A stretch of 64,000 nucleotides of DNA from Mycolicibacterium neoaurum ATCC 25795 (GCF_000691525.1 NZ_JMDW01000003.1:186001-250000), one strand, 5' to 3'; shown: positions 10,495-19,389, counted from the stretch's first letter. The notes: generated from the sequence alone by a model not told the origin. A program made the numbers and translations.

Positions 10495-11021
10495 CCGGGG
10501 TAGTCCGACACCGATTCGGGATACTGCGCCGAGGGCTCCCACACCGTACGCACCGACCATTCGGCGTGTGGTAGCGGGAACTCGTTGCCGAACTCGTCAC
10601 GCACCAGGGTGGGCAGCTGCACCACCACTCCGGTCAGCTTGCCGTACCGCGCGTCGATCGGCGGGATCGTCACCGCCGTCCTCGTATTCGGGCGGAACTC
10701 CTGCACGATCGCGGCATCGGCGCCCTCGTACGTGCGCGCCAACCACCACGGCGCCCGCGCGATCGCCGGCTCGACGGACAGCTGCAGCGCACTGCGCGAG
10801 GTGAGGGTGAGTTCGCCTGTGGTCTCCGGGTTCTCGCAATCGTCGAGATTGTCGACACTGCAGTAGAAGTACGGTCCGATGCGGACGGTCTCCCCGTGGG
10901 AGTAGGCGCTGATTCGCGGAAAGGGACTGTGTGGCTGCTTGCGCAGCTGCATCACCAGTGCGACGGTGCCTGCGGTGGCCACCAGCGCGACGATGGCGAG
11001 CGCTGCCAGGCCGCGCTTCAT
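10488..11021 (-). CDS. DUF2771-type exported protein (Rv0875c type)
   Basis: A 177-residue protein with an N-terminal signal anchor (LAALAIVALVATAGTVALVM) and an extracytoplasmic beta-rich domain with two cysteines in YFYCSVDNLDDCENP. The family has no known function. Its ATG overlaps the stop of the upstream MFS gene by 4 nt, so the two are coupled and may act together at the membrane. Matches Rv0875c in position and type. Confidence 0.85.
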   Translation of the reverse strand: MKRGLAALAIVALVATAGTVALVMQLRKQPHSPFPRISAYSHGETVRIGPYFYCSVDNLDDCENPETTGELTLTSRSALQLSVEPAIARAPWWLARTYEGADAAIVQEFRPNTRTAVTIPPIDARYGKLTGVVVQLPTLVRDEFGNEFPLPHAEWSVRTVWEPSAQYPESVSDYPGH

Positions 11022-12661
11022 CGGTGGCTCCGGACGGTGGGATCGGGGGAGTTCAGGATGCCGCCTTCGGTTTCGGCCAGGACGGGACGGTTACCGCCCA
11101 ATCCCGGGATGAGTGATGCGCCGTTGTAACTGACCAATGTCTGGGCGAGCCCCAGAATCAGTATGGCGGTGATGGTGGTGAAGCCCGCCCACAGTTCGGT
11201 GTAGATGAGCACACCGGTCGCCCCACCGAGCACCCAGGCCAGCTGCAGCACCGACTCGGAGCGGCCGAAAGCCGAGGCCCGCGATTCCTCGGGCAGGTCG
11301 TCCTGCAGCGATGCATCCAGCGATGCCTTCGCGATGGCACTGGATCCGGAGGTGATCAGTGTCGCCGCCGCGGCGACCAGTAGGTTGCCGGTGACCGCGG
11401 CCGCCAGTGCCGTTGCCGTCACGACGATGGCCGCCCGCACCACGAGCAGGGCGGGCCTACCGAGCTTGAGCCGCGCGGCGGTGAAGTTCCCGGCGAAGTT
11501 CCCGATCGCCGCCGCGGCGCCGATGAGGCCGAGGATGCGCAGCTGCTCCCAACCACCGGCGCCGTGGGCCTTGGCCACGAAGGCCGGATACAGGAACAGG
11601 AACCCGACCATCACCTTGATCGTGCAGTTTCCCCAGAGGCTGGTGATGATGTTGCGGCCCAGGGGTTGCCGGGCGGCACTGCGATCCGGACGCCTGCGCA
11701 GCTGATCGGTGCCGCCGTGATAGCTCAGCGTGGCGGGCACCTCACCGGTGGTCACCTCCACCCATTTGGGGATGCGCATGGCCAGGACGGCGCCGCCGAC
11801 CGTCGCTGCGACGAGCACATACAGCGCGCCGGGTAGCTCGAACATGTTGAACAGATACTCCGAGCCCGCGGCGATACCGCCACCGATCATCGTCCCGAAG
11901 ATGAGGCCGAATGTCGTCAGCCTGGAGTTCACCCGCACCAGGTCGATCGTCGGCGGCAGCACGCGCGGCGTCACCGCACTGCGCAACACGCTGAAAGACT
12001 TGGACAGCACCATCATTCCGAGCGCACACGGGTACAGCACCCAGGACGGGAAGCTGCCCGTCGCGCCGTCGTAGTTCGCGATGAGGATGATGACCAGCAC
12101 GGTACGGGCGACGAACGAGCATGCCAGCGCCACGCGGCGGCCGTGCTGCAGACGGTCGAGAGCCGGGCCGATCAGCGGTGCGATCACCGCGAACGGCGCG
12201 ATGGTGATCAACAGATACAGCGCGACCTTGCTCTTGCTCTCCCCGGAGGCCGCCGCGAAGAACAGGGTGTTGGCCAGCGCCACCGCCATCGCCGCGTCCA
12301 CCGCGAAATTGGCCACCACCGGCCACGTCAGCGCCGTGAGGCCGGATTTGTCGGCACCGTCGGCGGTGGCGGCCCGGTGCACCAGGCCGTACATCCGCGA
12401 TCCCATCTCGCGGCTGCGCTGGGCGGCGGCGCGGGTGACGGTGATGCGCTCGCCGCCGGCGGTGCTCCTGCGCGGTGGCGGATCGGTGCGCCGGTGCGAG
12501 GTGGTCTGATCGTCCAGTGGCGGCAGCCAGCGGTTGGCGCTCGGTGTCTGCTGCCTACGCTGCCGGGGCAGGTCGGCGTCGCTGGGATAGTTGGCCATGC
12601 CCGGGTGCTCGTCCGCCGAGGGTGGCCGCGGCGGGTGGTAGCGGGGATCCCGGGAAGACAC
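11018..12661 (-). CDS. Major facilitator superfamily membrane protein (Rv0876c type)
   Basis: A 547-residue protein with a ~110-residue hydrophilic, Pro/Arg-rich cytoplasmic N-terminus and about 12 hydrophobic segments of MFS type, including the loop GPALDRLQHGRR, which resembles the MFS motif-A loop. The substrate is unknown. It starts with GTG and is the first gene of a pair with the exported protein downstream. It is divergent from the Rv0877 orthologue. Confidence 0.85.
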   Translation of the reverse strand: MSSRDPRYHPPRPPSADEHPGMANYPSDADLPRQRRQQTPSANRWLPPLDDQTTSHRRTDPPPRRSTAGGERITVTRAAAQRSREMGSRMYGLVHRAATADGADKSGLTALTWPVVANFAVDAAMAVALANTLFFAAASGESKSKVALYLLITIAPFAVIAPLIGPALDRLQHGRRVALACSFVARTVLVIILIANYDGATGSFPSWVLYPCALGMMVLSKSFSVLRSAVTPRVLPPTIDLVRVNSRLTTFGLIFGTMIGGGIAAGSEYLFNMFELPGALYVLVAATVGGAVLAMRIPKWVEVTTGEVPATLSYHGGTDQLRRRPDRSAARQPLGRNIITSLWGNCTIKVMVGFLFLYPAFVAKAHGAGGWEQLRILGLIGAAAAIGNFAGNFTAARLKLGRPALLVVRAAIVVTATALAAAVTGNLLVAAAATLITSGSSAIAKASLDASLQDDLPEESRASAFGRSESVLQLAWVLGGATGVLIYTELWAGFTTITAILILGLAQTLVSYNGASLIPGLGGNRPVLAETEGGILNSPDPTVRSHR

Positions 12662-12748
12662 GTGCTCGATTGTCCCTCACGACGTGCGCGTCCGCGTGCA
12701 GGCCACCGGTGTGGCTCCGACGGGCCGGGTCGGGCAATATGGACGCCG

Positions 12749-13531
12749 ATGGACAGCATGACCGAAGCCGAGAACTCCGCCCCGGACACCGAGGTGTCGC
12801 CCGAGCGAGCGCCCGCCCTGGAAGCCTTGCTGATGGGCGCCGTGGGGCCTGCGCGCGAGGCGATCGAAGAGGTCAGCGGCCCGGACTCGATCGGTGAGTA
12901 CCTCGGCGCGGTGTTCGACGACCAGACGGCGGCAACTCATCGCTTCCTCGCGGTGCAACCGGGCTATCAGGGATGGCAGTGGGCCGTGGTGGTCGCCGCC
13001 TACCCCGGGGCCGAGCACGTGACGATCAGCGAGGTCGTGTTGGTACCGGGTCCGACGGCCCTGCTCGCGCCGCAGTGGGTGCCCTGGGATGAACGCGTCC
13101 AGCCCGGCGATCTGAGCCCCGGCGACCTGTTGGCCACCCCGCCCGATGATCCCCGTTTGGTCCCCGGCTACCTGTCCAGCGGTGACCCCGAACTCGATGA
13201 GCTGGCCGGTGAGATCGGCCTCGGCCGACGTCGGGTGCTGAGCCTGGAGGGGCGTCTGGACGCAGCAGAGCGTTGGCATGAAGGCGAATTCGGTCCCGCG
13301 TCGGCGATGGCGCGGGCCACCAAGCGGGTCTGCCGGGAATGTGGTTTCTACGTGCAGTTGTCCGGGTCGCTAGGCACGCTGTTCGGGGTCTGCTGCAACG
13401 AGATGTCCGCCGACGGCCGCGTGGTCGAGAGCACGTACGGCTGCGGCGCGCATTCGGACACCCCGGTGCCCGCCGGGTCGGGCTCGCCGCTGTACGTGCC
13501 GTTCGACGACGGCGTGCTCGACCTGACCTGA
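12749..13531 (+). CDS. DUF3027 family protein (Rv0877 type)
   Basis: A 260-residue cytoplasmic protein of the actinobacterial DUF3027 family. It includes a C-terminal cysteine-rich part (RVCRECGFYVQLSGSLGTLFG, then CCNEMSADGR and YGCGAHSD) with four to five conserved-looking cysteines and a histidine, suggestive of a metal site. No catalytic assignment is possible. The ATG giving MDSMTEAENS is chosen; a second ATG lies 9 nt further on. It is convergent with the SRPBCC gene. Confidence 0.88.
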   Translation: MDSMTEAENSAPDTEVSPERAPALEALLMGAVGPAREAIEEVSGPDSIGEYLGAVFDDQTAATHRFLAVQPGYQGWQWAVVVAAYPGAEHVTISEVVLVPGPTALLAPQWVPWDERVQPGDLSPGDLLATPPDDPRLVPGYLSSGDPELDELAGEIGLGRRRVLSLEGRLDAAERWHEGEFGPASAMARATKRVCRECGFYVQLSGSLGTLFGVCCNEMSADGRVVESTYGCGAHSDTPVPAGSGSPLYVPFDDGVLDLT

Positions 13532-13541
13532 CCCGCGTCGC

Positions 13542-13997
13542 TCAGCCGCGTTCGGCGGCGGCCTTGATGCGCGAGAGCGTCTGATTCATGCCGTCGACCA
13601 ATTCCTCTTCGAAGCTCGGTACACCACCCATCATGGCGTTGACCAGTACCGTCGACACCTTCTTGATGCCGTTGGGTGCGCGGCGGCTCTCGATGACCCG
13701 GGTTCCGCCCTCGATGGGCTCCAGCTCGTAGCTCCACTCGGTGCCGTTCAGGTCCACCCGGAACGCCAGCTTGCGCTCGGGCTCGATCGCGATGATGGTG
13801 CTGGTCGTCGGCCACGCCTGCAGACCTCGCCGGTTGACGTTCACCGTCTTGGCGCCGACCCGCATGCTGCCGAGCAACTTCATCTTGCGGGTCTGCGGAC
13901 TCCATTCGGGCATCCGGCTCAGATCCGAGATCAGCGCCCACACCTTCGCCGGCGGGGCGTCGATATCGATCTGGGCTTGTAGCAGCGGGGCTCCCAT
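13542..13997 (-). CDS. SRPBCC (START-like) family protein
   Basis: A 151-residue protein of the polyketide cyclase/START-like fold: N-terminal QAQIDIDAPPAKVWALISDL, then WSPQTRKMKLLGS, and a long C-terminal helix ending in MNQTLSRIKAAAERG. Such proteins bind hydrophobic ligands. A strong ribosome site (AAGGAG) precedes the ATG. In M. tuberculosis this position holds PPE13, so the locus differs here. Confidence 0.87.
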   Translation of the reverse strand: MGAPLLQAQIDIDAPPAKVWALISDLSRMPEWSPQTRKMKLLGSMRVGAKTVNVNRRGLQAWPTTSTIIAIEPERKLAFRVDLNGTEWSYELEPIEGGTRVIESRRAPNGIKKVSTVLVNAMMGGVPSFEEELVDGMNQTLSRIKAAAERG

Positions 13998-14014
13998 GTA
14001 CGTTGTGCTCCTTG

Positions 14015-14275
14015 TCAGGTGAGGCCCTGTTGCGCGCCGCGGTCGCCACGTCGGGCCGAGCGCCGTTGCAACAGGAAGATCGAGGTGCCGAGGACGCCGA
14101 CGCCGAGGCCGGCCACTGTGATCGGCCGCCACTCGTGCAGGGCAGGGACGGTGAAGGCGAGCAACACCGCGATCAGCCAGGCGATCGCGATCACCACGAT
14201 CACCGGGACCGGGTCGAGCAACCGCGCCGGCAAGGCGGGGGGTTGCGGTGCGGCGGCGGGGCTGTTGTCGGGCAT
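14015..14275 (-). CDS. DUF2530 membrane protein (Rv0879c type)
   Basis: An 86-residue protein with a Pro/Ala-rich N-terminus, two membrane helices (about 23-45 and 52-68) and an Arg-rich C-terminus. It is of the actinobacterial DUF2530 family and lies divergent from the MarR gene. It is followed at 17 nt by the SRPBCC gene in the same direction. Function unknown. Confidence 0.85.
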   Translation of the reverse strand: MPDNSPAAAPQPPALPARLLDPVPVIVVIAIAWLIAVLLAFTVPALHEWRPITVAGLGVGVLGTSIFLLQRRSARRGDRGAQQGLT

Positions 14276-14319
14276 CGGTTGACAACCTAGCCGATGCCCG
14301 CTGGGTATTGTTCGGACCT

Positions 14320-14754
14320 GTGACAGACGACGTCGACGCCCGGTTGCCGAGCGATCTGTCGTTGGCCGTGATCCGGTTGGCGCGCCAGCTACGGTTCCGT
14401 CGACCGGACTCTCCGGTGTCGTTGTCGCAGCTCTCCGCGTTGGCCACGCTGGCCAAAGAGGGTCCGATCACCCCTGGCGCGCTGGCTGCCCGGGAGCGGG
14501 TTCGACCGCCGTCCATGACCAGGGTGATCGCGTCGCTTGTCGACCTCGGATTCGTGAACCGCATCGCACACCCGGATGACCGGCGCCAGGTGCTGGTGTC
14601 GGTGTCGCCGGCCGGTATGGAGCTGATCGAGGCCGAACGCCGGGCCAGCCGGGAATGGCTTCAGCAGCGGCTCGACGAGCTGACCGCCGATGAGCGCGCC
14701 ACTCTGCTGGCCGCCGCCGACCTGATGCTCGCCATCGTCGACGAGGGTGCCTGA
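14320..14754 (+). CDS. MarR family regulator (Rv0880 type)
   Basis: A 144-residue winged-helix dimer of the MarR family. The recognition region is [21 protein letters not shown], and the wing is [16 protein letters not shown]. The GTG start giving [17 protein letters not shown] matches the mycobacterial orthologue closely. It overlaps the downstream methyltransferase gene by 8 nt. Ligand and targets are unknown from sequence. Confidence 0.92.
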   Translation: MTDDVDARLPSDLSLAVIRLARQLRFRRPDSPVSLSQLSALATLAKEGPITPGALAARERVRPPSMTRVIASLVDLGFVNRIAHPDDRRQVLVSVSPAGMELIEAERRASREWLQQRLDELTADERATLLAAADLMLAIVDEGA

Positions 14755-15571
14755 GCTGGCCGACATCATCGATATCGCGGATCCGGCCGACCCTCGCCTT
14801 GACGATTTCCGCGATCTGAACAGTGTGGACCGCCGCCCGGACCTGCCCAGCGGCAAGGGCCTGGTGATCGCCGAGGGTGTGCTGGTGGTGCAGCGCATGA
14901 TCGCCTCGCGGTTCCGGCCGAGGGCGATGCTGGGTACCGATCGGCGTCTCGGCGAACTGGCGGCCGATCTGGGTGGCGTGGACGTGCCGTTCTACCGCGC
15001 CGGCGCCGAGGTGATGGCCGAGGTGATCGGCTTTCATCTCAACCGCGGTGTGCTGGCCGCCGCACCCCGACCTGCCGAGCTGACCGTCGCGGAGGTGCTC
15101 GACGGCGCCCGCACCGTCGCGGTCCTGGAGGGTGTCAACGACCACGAGAATCTGGGTTCGATCTTCCGCAATGCCGCCGGCCTCGGGGTGGACGCCGTGC
15201 TCTTCGGCACGGGGTGCGCAGACCCGCTGTACCGGCGCGCGGTGCGGGTATCGATGGGGCATGCCCTGCTGGTGCCCTATGCGTGGGTGCCGGCCTGGCC
15301 CGCCGAGCTCGACACGCTGCGCGACAACGGGTTCCGGGTACTGGCGATGACGCCGAATCCGGCCGCGCCGACCCTCGCCTCGGCGATGGCGGAACTCGGC
15401 GACGCGAAGATCGCGATGATGGTCGGTGCCGAGGGGCCGGGGCTGAAGGAACACACGATGCGGGCCGCCGACATCAGGGTGCGTATCCCGATGTCACGTG
15501 GCACCGACTCCCTCAATGTGGCCACGGCTGCGGCGCTGGCCTTTTACGAGCGGGCTAGATTGCAGTCATGA
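14747..15571 (+). CDS. TrmH/SpoU family RNA 2'-O-methyltransferase (Rv0881 type)
   Basis: A 274-residue SPOUT methyltransferase. An N-terminal L30e-like substrate domain (1-105) precedes the knotted SAM domain with motif 1 [17 protein letters not shown], motif 2 [11 protein letters not shown] and motif 3 [17 protein letters not shown]. It probably methylates ribose in rRNA or tRNA; the exact target cannot be read. It starts with GTG inside the end of the MarR gene. Confidence 0.92.
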   Translation: MPELADIIDIADPADPRLDDFRDLNSVDRRPDLPSGKGLVIAEGVLVVQRMIASRFRPRAMLGTDRRLGELAADLGGVDVPFYRAGAEVMAEVIGFHLNRGVLAAAPRPAELTVAEVLDGARTVAVLEGVNDHENLGSIFRNAAGLGVDAVLFGTGCADPLYRRAVRVSMGHALLVPYAWVPAWPAELDTLRDNGFRVLAMTPNPAAPTLASAMAELGDAKIAMMVGAEGPGLKEHTMRAADIRVRIPMSRGTDSLNVATAAALAFYERARLQS

Positions 15572-15592
15572 GCGACGCTTGCGGAGCGAATC
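15568..15592 (+). repeat. Short repeat ATGAGCGACGCTTGCG(G)AGCGAATC, copy 1
   Basis: A 25-bp sequence at the end of the methyltransferase gene recurs with one base deleted at 52652-52675. Both copies lie just before a start codon of a membrane protein gene. It contains a small CGCT/AGCG hairpin. Confidence 0.6.
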
Positions 15593-15593
15593 G

Positions 15594-15869
15594 ATGGGCA
15601 TGAGCGAGTCGACACCGTGGGGTACCGGGCTGACCGTGGCGGCGTTCGTCGCCGGTGTGGTCGGCACGGCCATCGTGGTGCTCGGGCTGGGTCTGTTGCG
15701 CATCCACCCGTTGCTCGCAGTCGGCCTCAACGCTGTGGCCGTCGGTGGGCTGGCCCCGACCGTCTGGGGTTGGCGCCGGATTCCGGTGCGGCGCTGGTTC
15801 GTTCTCGGCTCGGCGGTCGGGGTGTCCGTGGGCTGGGTCGTCCTGTTGGCGATCACCCTGTCCCAGTAA
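15594..15869 (+). CDS. DUF2537-like small membrane protein (Rv0882 type)
   Basis: A 91-residue protein with three hydrophobic segments (about 13-34, 40-53 and 68-88) linked by WGWRRIPVRRW. It is orthologous by position and size to Rv0882; function unknown. The ATG at the annotated position is preceded by GGAG at 8 nt; a second ATG 6 nt downstream is possible. It marks the left boundary of the accessory island. Confidence 0.8.
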   Translation: MGMSESTPWGTGLTVAAFVAGVVGTAIVVLGLGLLRIHPLLAVGLNAVAVGGLAPTVWGWRRIPVRRWFVLGSAVGVSVGWVVLLAITLSQ

Positions 15870-15877
15870 GGAATCCG

Positions 15878-18061
15878 TCAGGCCAACATCTGCAGCGCGG
15901 GCGGCAGCGGCCCCAGATGCAGCACCCCGAGCCGCTGGGTGGCCCGGGTGAGCGCCACGTACAACTCGGCCGCGCCGCGCGGCCCGTCGGCCAGGATCTG
16001 TTCGGGTGCCACCACCAAGACGGCGTCGAACTCCAGGCCCTTGGTGTTCGCGGCGGTCACCGTGCCGGGCATGCCGGGTGGTCCGATCACCACGCTGGTG
16101 CCCTCCCGCGTCGCCTCGTCATCCACGAAAGCCGCTATCGCCGAGTCGAGTTCGTCCTCGGAGACGTGTTTGGCCCACGGTGATACGCCACAGGAACGCA
16201 CCGACTCGGGGGGTTGCACGGTCGGTGCGAACTCGGCGAGCACCGCGGCGGCGACGGCCATGATCTCGGCGGGGGTGCGGTAGTTGACCGTCAGTGGCCG
16301 GTACACCCAGCGGTCGGCAGCGTAGGGCTTGAGCATCTTCGCCCACGAGGTGGCGCCCGCCGCACTGCGACGCTGCGCCAGGTCGCCGACGATGGTGAAC
16401 GACCGACTCGGGCAGCGGCGCATGAGCACCCGCCAATCCATCTCGGAAAGCTCCTGCGCCTCGTCGACGACGATGTGCCGGTAGGTCCATTCGCGGTCGG
16501 CCGCGGCCCGTTCGGCGAGATCGCGGGTGTCGCGTTCGGTGAACCGGTCGGCCAATTCCTCGGCGTCGATCAGGTCCGCGGCGATCAGGTGGTCCTCATC
16601 GTCCATCAGGTCTTCACGGGCCACCATCAGATCCAGCACGCCCGCGGCGTAGGCCTGTTCCTCCTGGCGTTCCCGTTCGGCGGCCTTGTCGACCTTGATA
16701 CCGCCCAGCAAGTCGACCAATTCATCGAGCAACGGAACATCGGCGACCGTCCACGCGGCACCGTCGGCGCGGTAGAGCGCCTGGTCGGCACCGGCGGCGG
16801 TGAGCCGCTCCGGGGACTCGTAGAGACCCGACAGCAGCGCCTGCGGGGTCAGCTCGGGCCACAGCTGATTCAACGCCTTGGCCAGACCCTCGTGGTCGTC
16901 GAGTTCGTCGAGCAGCTCGGAGCGCAGATGCTCCCAGGCCTGCTTGTCCTCGCGGCTCAGCCAGCCCTTGCCGATCCGCGCGATCGCCCGCTCGGTCAGC
17001 ACCCAGGTGATGACGTCGACGAAGGTGGTGCGGGCATCATTGTGCGGTAGCCCCGTCTCGCGTGCCTCTTGGATGGCCCACTCCGCGGTCTCGGCGTTGA
17101 TGGCCACCGTGACATCCGCCAGCTTGATCTCCAGCGGCTCCTCGGGGGTGCGCTGCCGGTCGGCGATCGCGGCTTTCAGGATGTCCAGCATTTTCAGCGA
17201 GCCCTTGATTCGGGCGGCATCGGGGTTGTCCTCGGCGGTGGTGCGGATGCCGGGGAACAGCTCGCCGGTGGTCAGGAACACCACATTGGTTTCGCCGAGG
17301 GAGGGCAGTACCCGGCCGACGTGGTTGAGGAACGCCGGGCTCGGGCCGATGACCAGGACGCCGTGGCGCTCCATCCGCTCCCGCTGCGTGTAGAGCAGGT
17401 AGGCGACGCGATGCAGTGCAACGACGGTCTTGCCGGTGCCCGGCCCGCCCTCGATGACCAGAACACCGGGATGATCCAGCCGGATGATCTCGTCCTGCTC
17501 GGCCTGGATGGTGGCGACGATATCGCTCATGCCCTCGGCGCGCGGTGCGTTGACCGCGGCCAGCAGCGCGGCATCGCTGGATGCTTCCAGTGCGCCGTCG
17601 TCCCCGGGCCTGCCCAGCACCTCGTCGGTGAAGTCGAGGACATCGCGTCCCCTGGTGTGGAACTGGCGACGTCGGCGCATGCCCTCTGGGTGCGCGGCGG
17701 TCGCGACATAGAAGGCGCGGGCCGCAGGCGCGCGCCAATCCAGCAGCAGCGGTTCGTAATCGTTCTGGTTGTCGAACAATCCGATGCGACCGATGTAGGA
17801 CCGCTCACCCTCGACGCTTTCCAGTTGGCCGAAGCACAACCCGCTGTCGGCCACGTCGAGGCGGCTGACCTCACCGGCCAGCGCGCGCACATCGGCGTCA
17901 CGCTGCACCAGCGTCGCACCGTCCTGCTTGTCGATATCGCCCCGAAGCGCGGCGCGATAACGCTCATCGGCGCGTGCGCGCTCGTTGTCCAGGCGTGCGT
18001 AGAGAGCGGCGACGTACTCGCGCTCGGCGAGCAGTTCCGTTTCGTACTCGTGGGAAGTCAT
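15878..18061 (-). CDS. helD: HelD/HelR-type RNA polymerase-associated helicase
   Basis: A 727-residue superfamily 1 (UvrD-like) ATPase with an N-terminal helical arm rich in Arg and Glu (1-70), as in HelD proteins. Seen motifs: Walker A GGPGTGKT (205-212), Walker B VVDEAQ (531-536), NYRTP (593-597), TKGLEFD (673-679) and VALTRATQR (702-710). HelD-family proteins enter RNA polymerase channels, pull off nucleic acid and recycle the enzyme. The HelR subgroup displaces rifamycins in Streptomyces and M. abscessus. Its ATG overlaps the stop of the glycosyltransferase by 4 nt, downstream of a RAE, which favours the HelR-like resistance role. No M. tuberculosis orthologue at this locus. Confidence 0.9.
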   Translation of the reverse strand: MTSHEYETELLAEREYVAALYARLDNERARADERYRAALRGDIDKQDGATLVQRDADVRALAGEVSRLDVADSGLCFGQLESVEGERSYIGRIGLFDNQNDYEPLLLDWRAPAARAFYVATAAHPEGMRRRRQFHTRGRDVLDFTDEVLGRPGDDGALEASSDAALLAAVNAPRAEGMSDIVATIQAEQDEIIRLDHPGVLVIEGGPGTGKTVVALHRVAYLLYTQRERMERHGVLVIGPSPAFLNHVGRVLPSLGETNVVFLTTGELFPGIRTTAEDNPDAARIKGSLKMLDILKAAIADRQRTPEEPLEIKLADVTVAINAETAEWAIQEARETGLPHNDARTTFVDVITWVLTERAIARIGKGWLSREDKQAWEHLRSELLDELDDHEGLAKALNQLWPELTPQALLSGLYESPERLTAAGADQALYRADGAAWTVADVPLLDELVDLLGGIKVDKAAERERQEEQAYAAGVLDLMVAREDLMDDEDHLIAADLIDAEELADRFTERDTRDLAERAAADREWTYRHIVVDEAQELSEMDWRVLMRRCPSRSFTIVGDLAQRRSAAGATSWAKMLKPYAADRWVYRPLTVNYRTPAEIMAVAAAVLAEFAPTVQPPESVRSCGVSPWAKHVSEDELDSAIAAFVDDEATREGTSVVIGPPGMPGTVTAANTKGLEFDAVLVVAPEQILADGPRGAAELYVALTRATQRLGVLHLGPLPPALQMLA

Positions 18062-19272
18062 GTGCCCCTTGTTGATTCGAATCGTCTCTGTCGTGCGTCG
18101 AGCAGCATCGCCGCGGCGGTGTCCGCCCCGTCGGTGGCGATGGTGGGGGCCAGGGCGCTCGCGCGGGTGCGTATCTCGGGCTGCAGTACCAGCCTAAGCG
18201 CTTCGGCGAGCGTGTTCACCGTCGGCGCAGGGCCGTCATGGGCGGCGCCGATCCCCAGCTCGGCGACGCGACGGGCGAAGTACGGCTGGTCGACGATCTG
18301 CGGCACCACCACCTGCGGGACACCGGCCGCCGCGGCCGTGGTGGTGGTACCCGCACCGCCGTGATGGATGACCGCCGCGACGCGGCCGAACAGCGCCTGC
18401 TGATTGACCTCGCCGATCACGAAGCAGTCCGCGGCGGAGCTGGTCAGGCCGGCCCATCCGCTGCCCAGGATGATGCGCCGGCCGTGGCTGCGGATGGCCT
18501 CGATGGCGGTGCGGGCGGCATCCTCGGGCGCGGTCACGCTGCCGAATCCGGCGTAGACCGGAGGAGGGCCGGCCGCCAGGAAGTCTTTGAGGTCGGGTGG
18601 CAGCGGGCGCCTGTCCACTCCGATCCAGGCGCCAGTCTGGATCGGAGTGATGTTCGGTGCCGGTGGCCAGGGACTGATCACCGGGTCGACGGCCAACCAC
18701 GGGGTGTCGGTGAATGTGTGATCGCGGACGTCGGTGACGGCATCGAGGCCGGCCCTCGCGCGGTGCTCGTTGAGTGCCGGTCCGTAGAGGACCTGGACCT
18801 TTTCGGCGTCCAGCTCCCACAGCCGGGCGTTGTCGGTCAGGTCCTCGGGGAACGGCTTACCGGGCCGCGGCAACGGACGGTGATGCGGTGACGGCAGCAC
18901 GTGCGGGGTCAACACCGCGCAGATGTACGGAATTCCGATCAGTTCGGCCACCGAACGCATACCTGCCGGCATCAGGCCGGTCCCGATGATGGCATCGCAC
19001 CGCTTGGCGATCCGCAGCGTGCCGAACTGGGTGGCGACCAGTTCCGCGGCCAGCGCGGGCGCGTCCGCGTGGGTGGCCTTGCGGACGTGCACCAGTTCGT
19101 GCACCGACGGGCCGGTGGGCACGTGCTCCATGCCGTTGGCCGCGAGCAGATCCGCGAAGTCCGGAGGTGCGCAGAAGACGGCTTCGGCGCCTCGGTCGCG
19201 CAGCGCGATGGCCAACGCGAGCAGCGGCTCGATATCTCCGCGCGACCCGAATGTGTAGAGCAAAACTCGCAC
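18058..19272 (-). CDS. GT1 glycosyltransferase, probable rifamycin glycosyltransferase (Rgt)
   Basis: A 404-residue GT-B fold, UDP-sugar-dependent glycosyltransferase. N-terminal domain begins VLLYTFGSRGDIEP; the C-terminal donor-binding motif is HHGGAGTTTTAAAAGVPQ (303-320), followed by QIVDQPYFARRVAELGIG. Related enzymes glycosylate macrolides, glycopeptidolipids or, in Rgt1438-type members, rifamycin. The upstream RAE and the coupled HelD gene point to rifamycin inactivation; sequence alone cannot fix the acceptor. Starts with GTG after AGGGGG. Gene order is RAE-glycosyltransferase-helD. Confidence 0.85.
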   Translation of the reverse strand: MRVLLYTFGSRGDIEPLLALAIALRDRGAEAVFCAPPDFADLLAANGMEHVPTGPSVHELVHVRKATHADAPALAAELVATQFGTLRIAKRCDAIIGTGLMPAGMRSVAELIGIPYICAVLTPHVLPSPHHRPLPRPGKPFPEDLTDNARLWELDAEKVQVLYGPALNEHRARAGLDAVTDVRDHTFTDTPWLAVDPVISPWPPAPNITPIQTGAWIGVDRRPLPPDLKDFLAAGPPPVYAGFGSVTAPEDAARTAIEAIRSHGRRIILGSGWAGLTSSAADCFVIGEVNQQALFGRVAAVIHHGGAGTTTTAAAAGVPQVVVPQIVDQPYFARRVAELGIGAAHDGPAPTVNTLAEALRLVLQPEIRTRASALAPTIATDGADTAAAMLLDARQRRFESTRGT

Positions 19273-19316
19273 TGTTCCCCCTGAATTGTGTTCGAGGACA
19301 GTGATTCTGCGGCATA

Positions 19317-19342
19317 CCCCGGGCCTTGCCGCAAGCCCGGGG
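19317..19342 (-). promoter_or_regulatory. Rifamycin-associated element (RAE)
   Basis: On the minus strand the core GGGCTTGCGGCAAGGCCC matches the 19-bp RAE consensus GGGGCTTGCGGCAAGCCCC with one inserted base. The palindrome extends to 8-bp perfect arms (CCCCGGGC / GCCCGGGG). RAEs precede rifamycin-inducible resistance genes in actinobacteria (glycosyltransferase, phosphotransferase, monooxygenase, arr, helR). It lies about 45 bp before the glycosyltransferase start, the expected position. Confidence 0.85.
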
Positions 19343-19354
19343 GTGCGCTATAAA
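19326..19354 (+). promoter_or_regulatory. Candidate rightward promoter overlapping the RAE
   Basis: TTGCCG (19326-19331, inside the RAE), a 17-bp spacer and TATAAA (19349-19354) form a plausible housekeeping promoter pointing away from the glycosyltransferase. Because the RAE is palindromic, the minus strand has TTGCGG at the mirror position. Transcripts from this rightward promoter would run at once into the hairpin terminator that follows. Confidence 0.4.
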
Positions 19355-19362
19355 GTGAGAGT

Positions 19363-19389
19363 GGGAAGGCGCGATGCCTTCCCTTTTTT
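19363..19389 (+). terminator. Intrinsic terminator just right of the RAE
   Basis: A perfect 8-bp stem (GGGAAGGC / GCCTTCCC), 5-nt loop and a run of six T on the plus strand make the cleanest canonical terminator in the window. It lies between the RAE and the 13E12-type gene but no full gene ends there, so it either insulates that gene from rightward RAE transcription or attenuates a leader. Confidence 0.8.
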
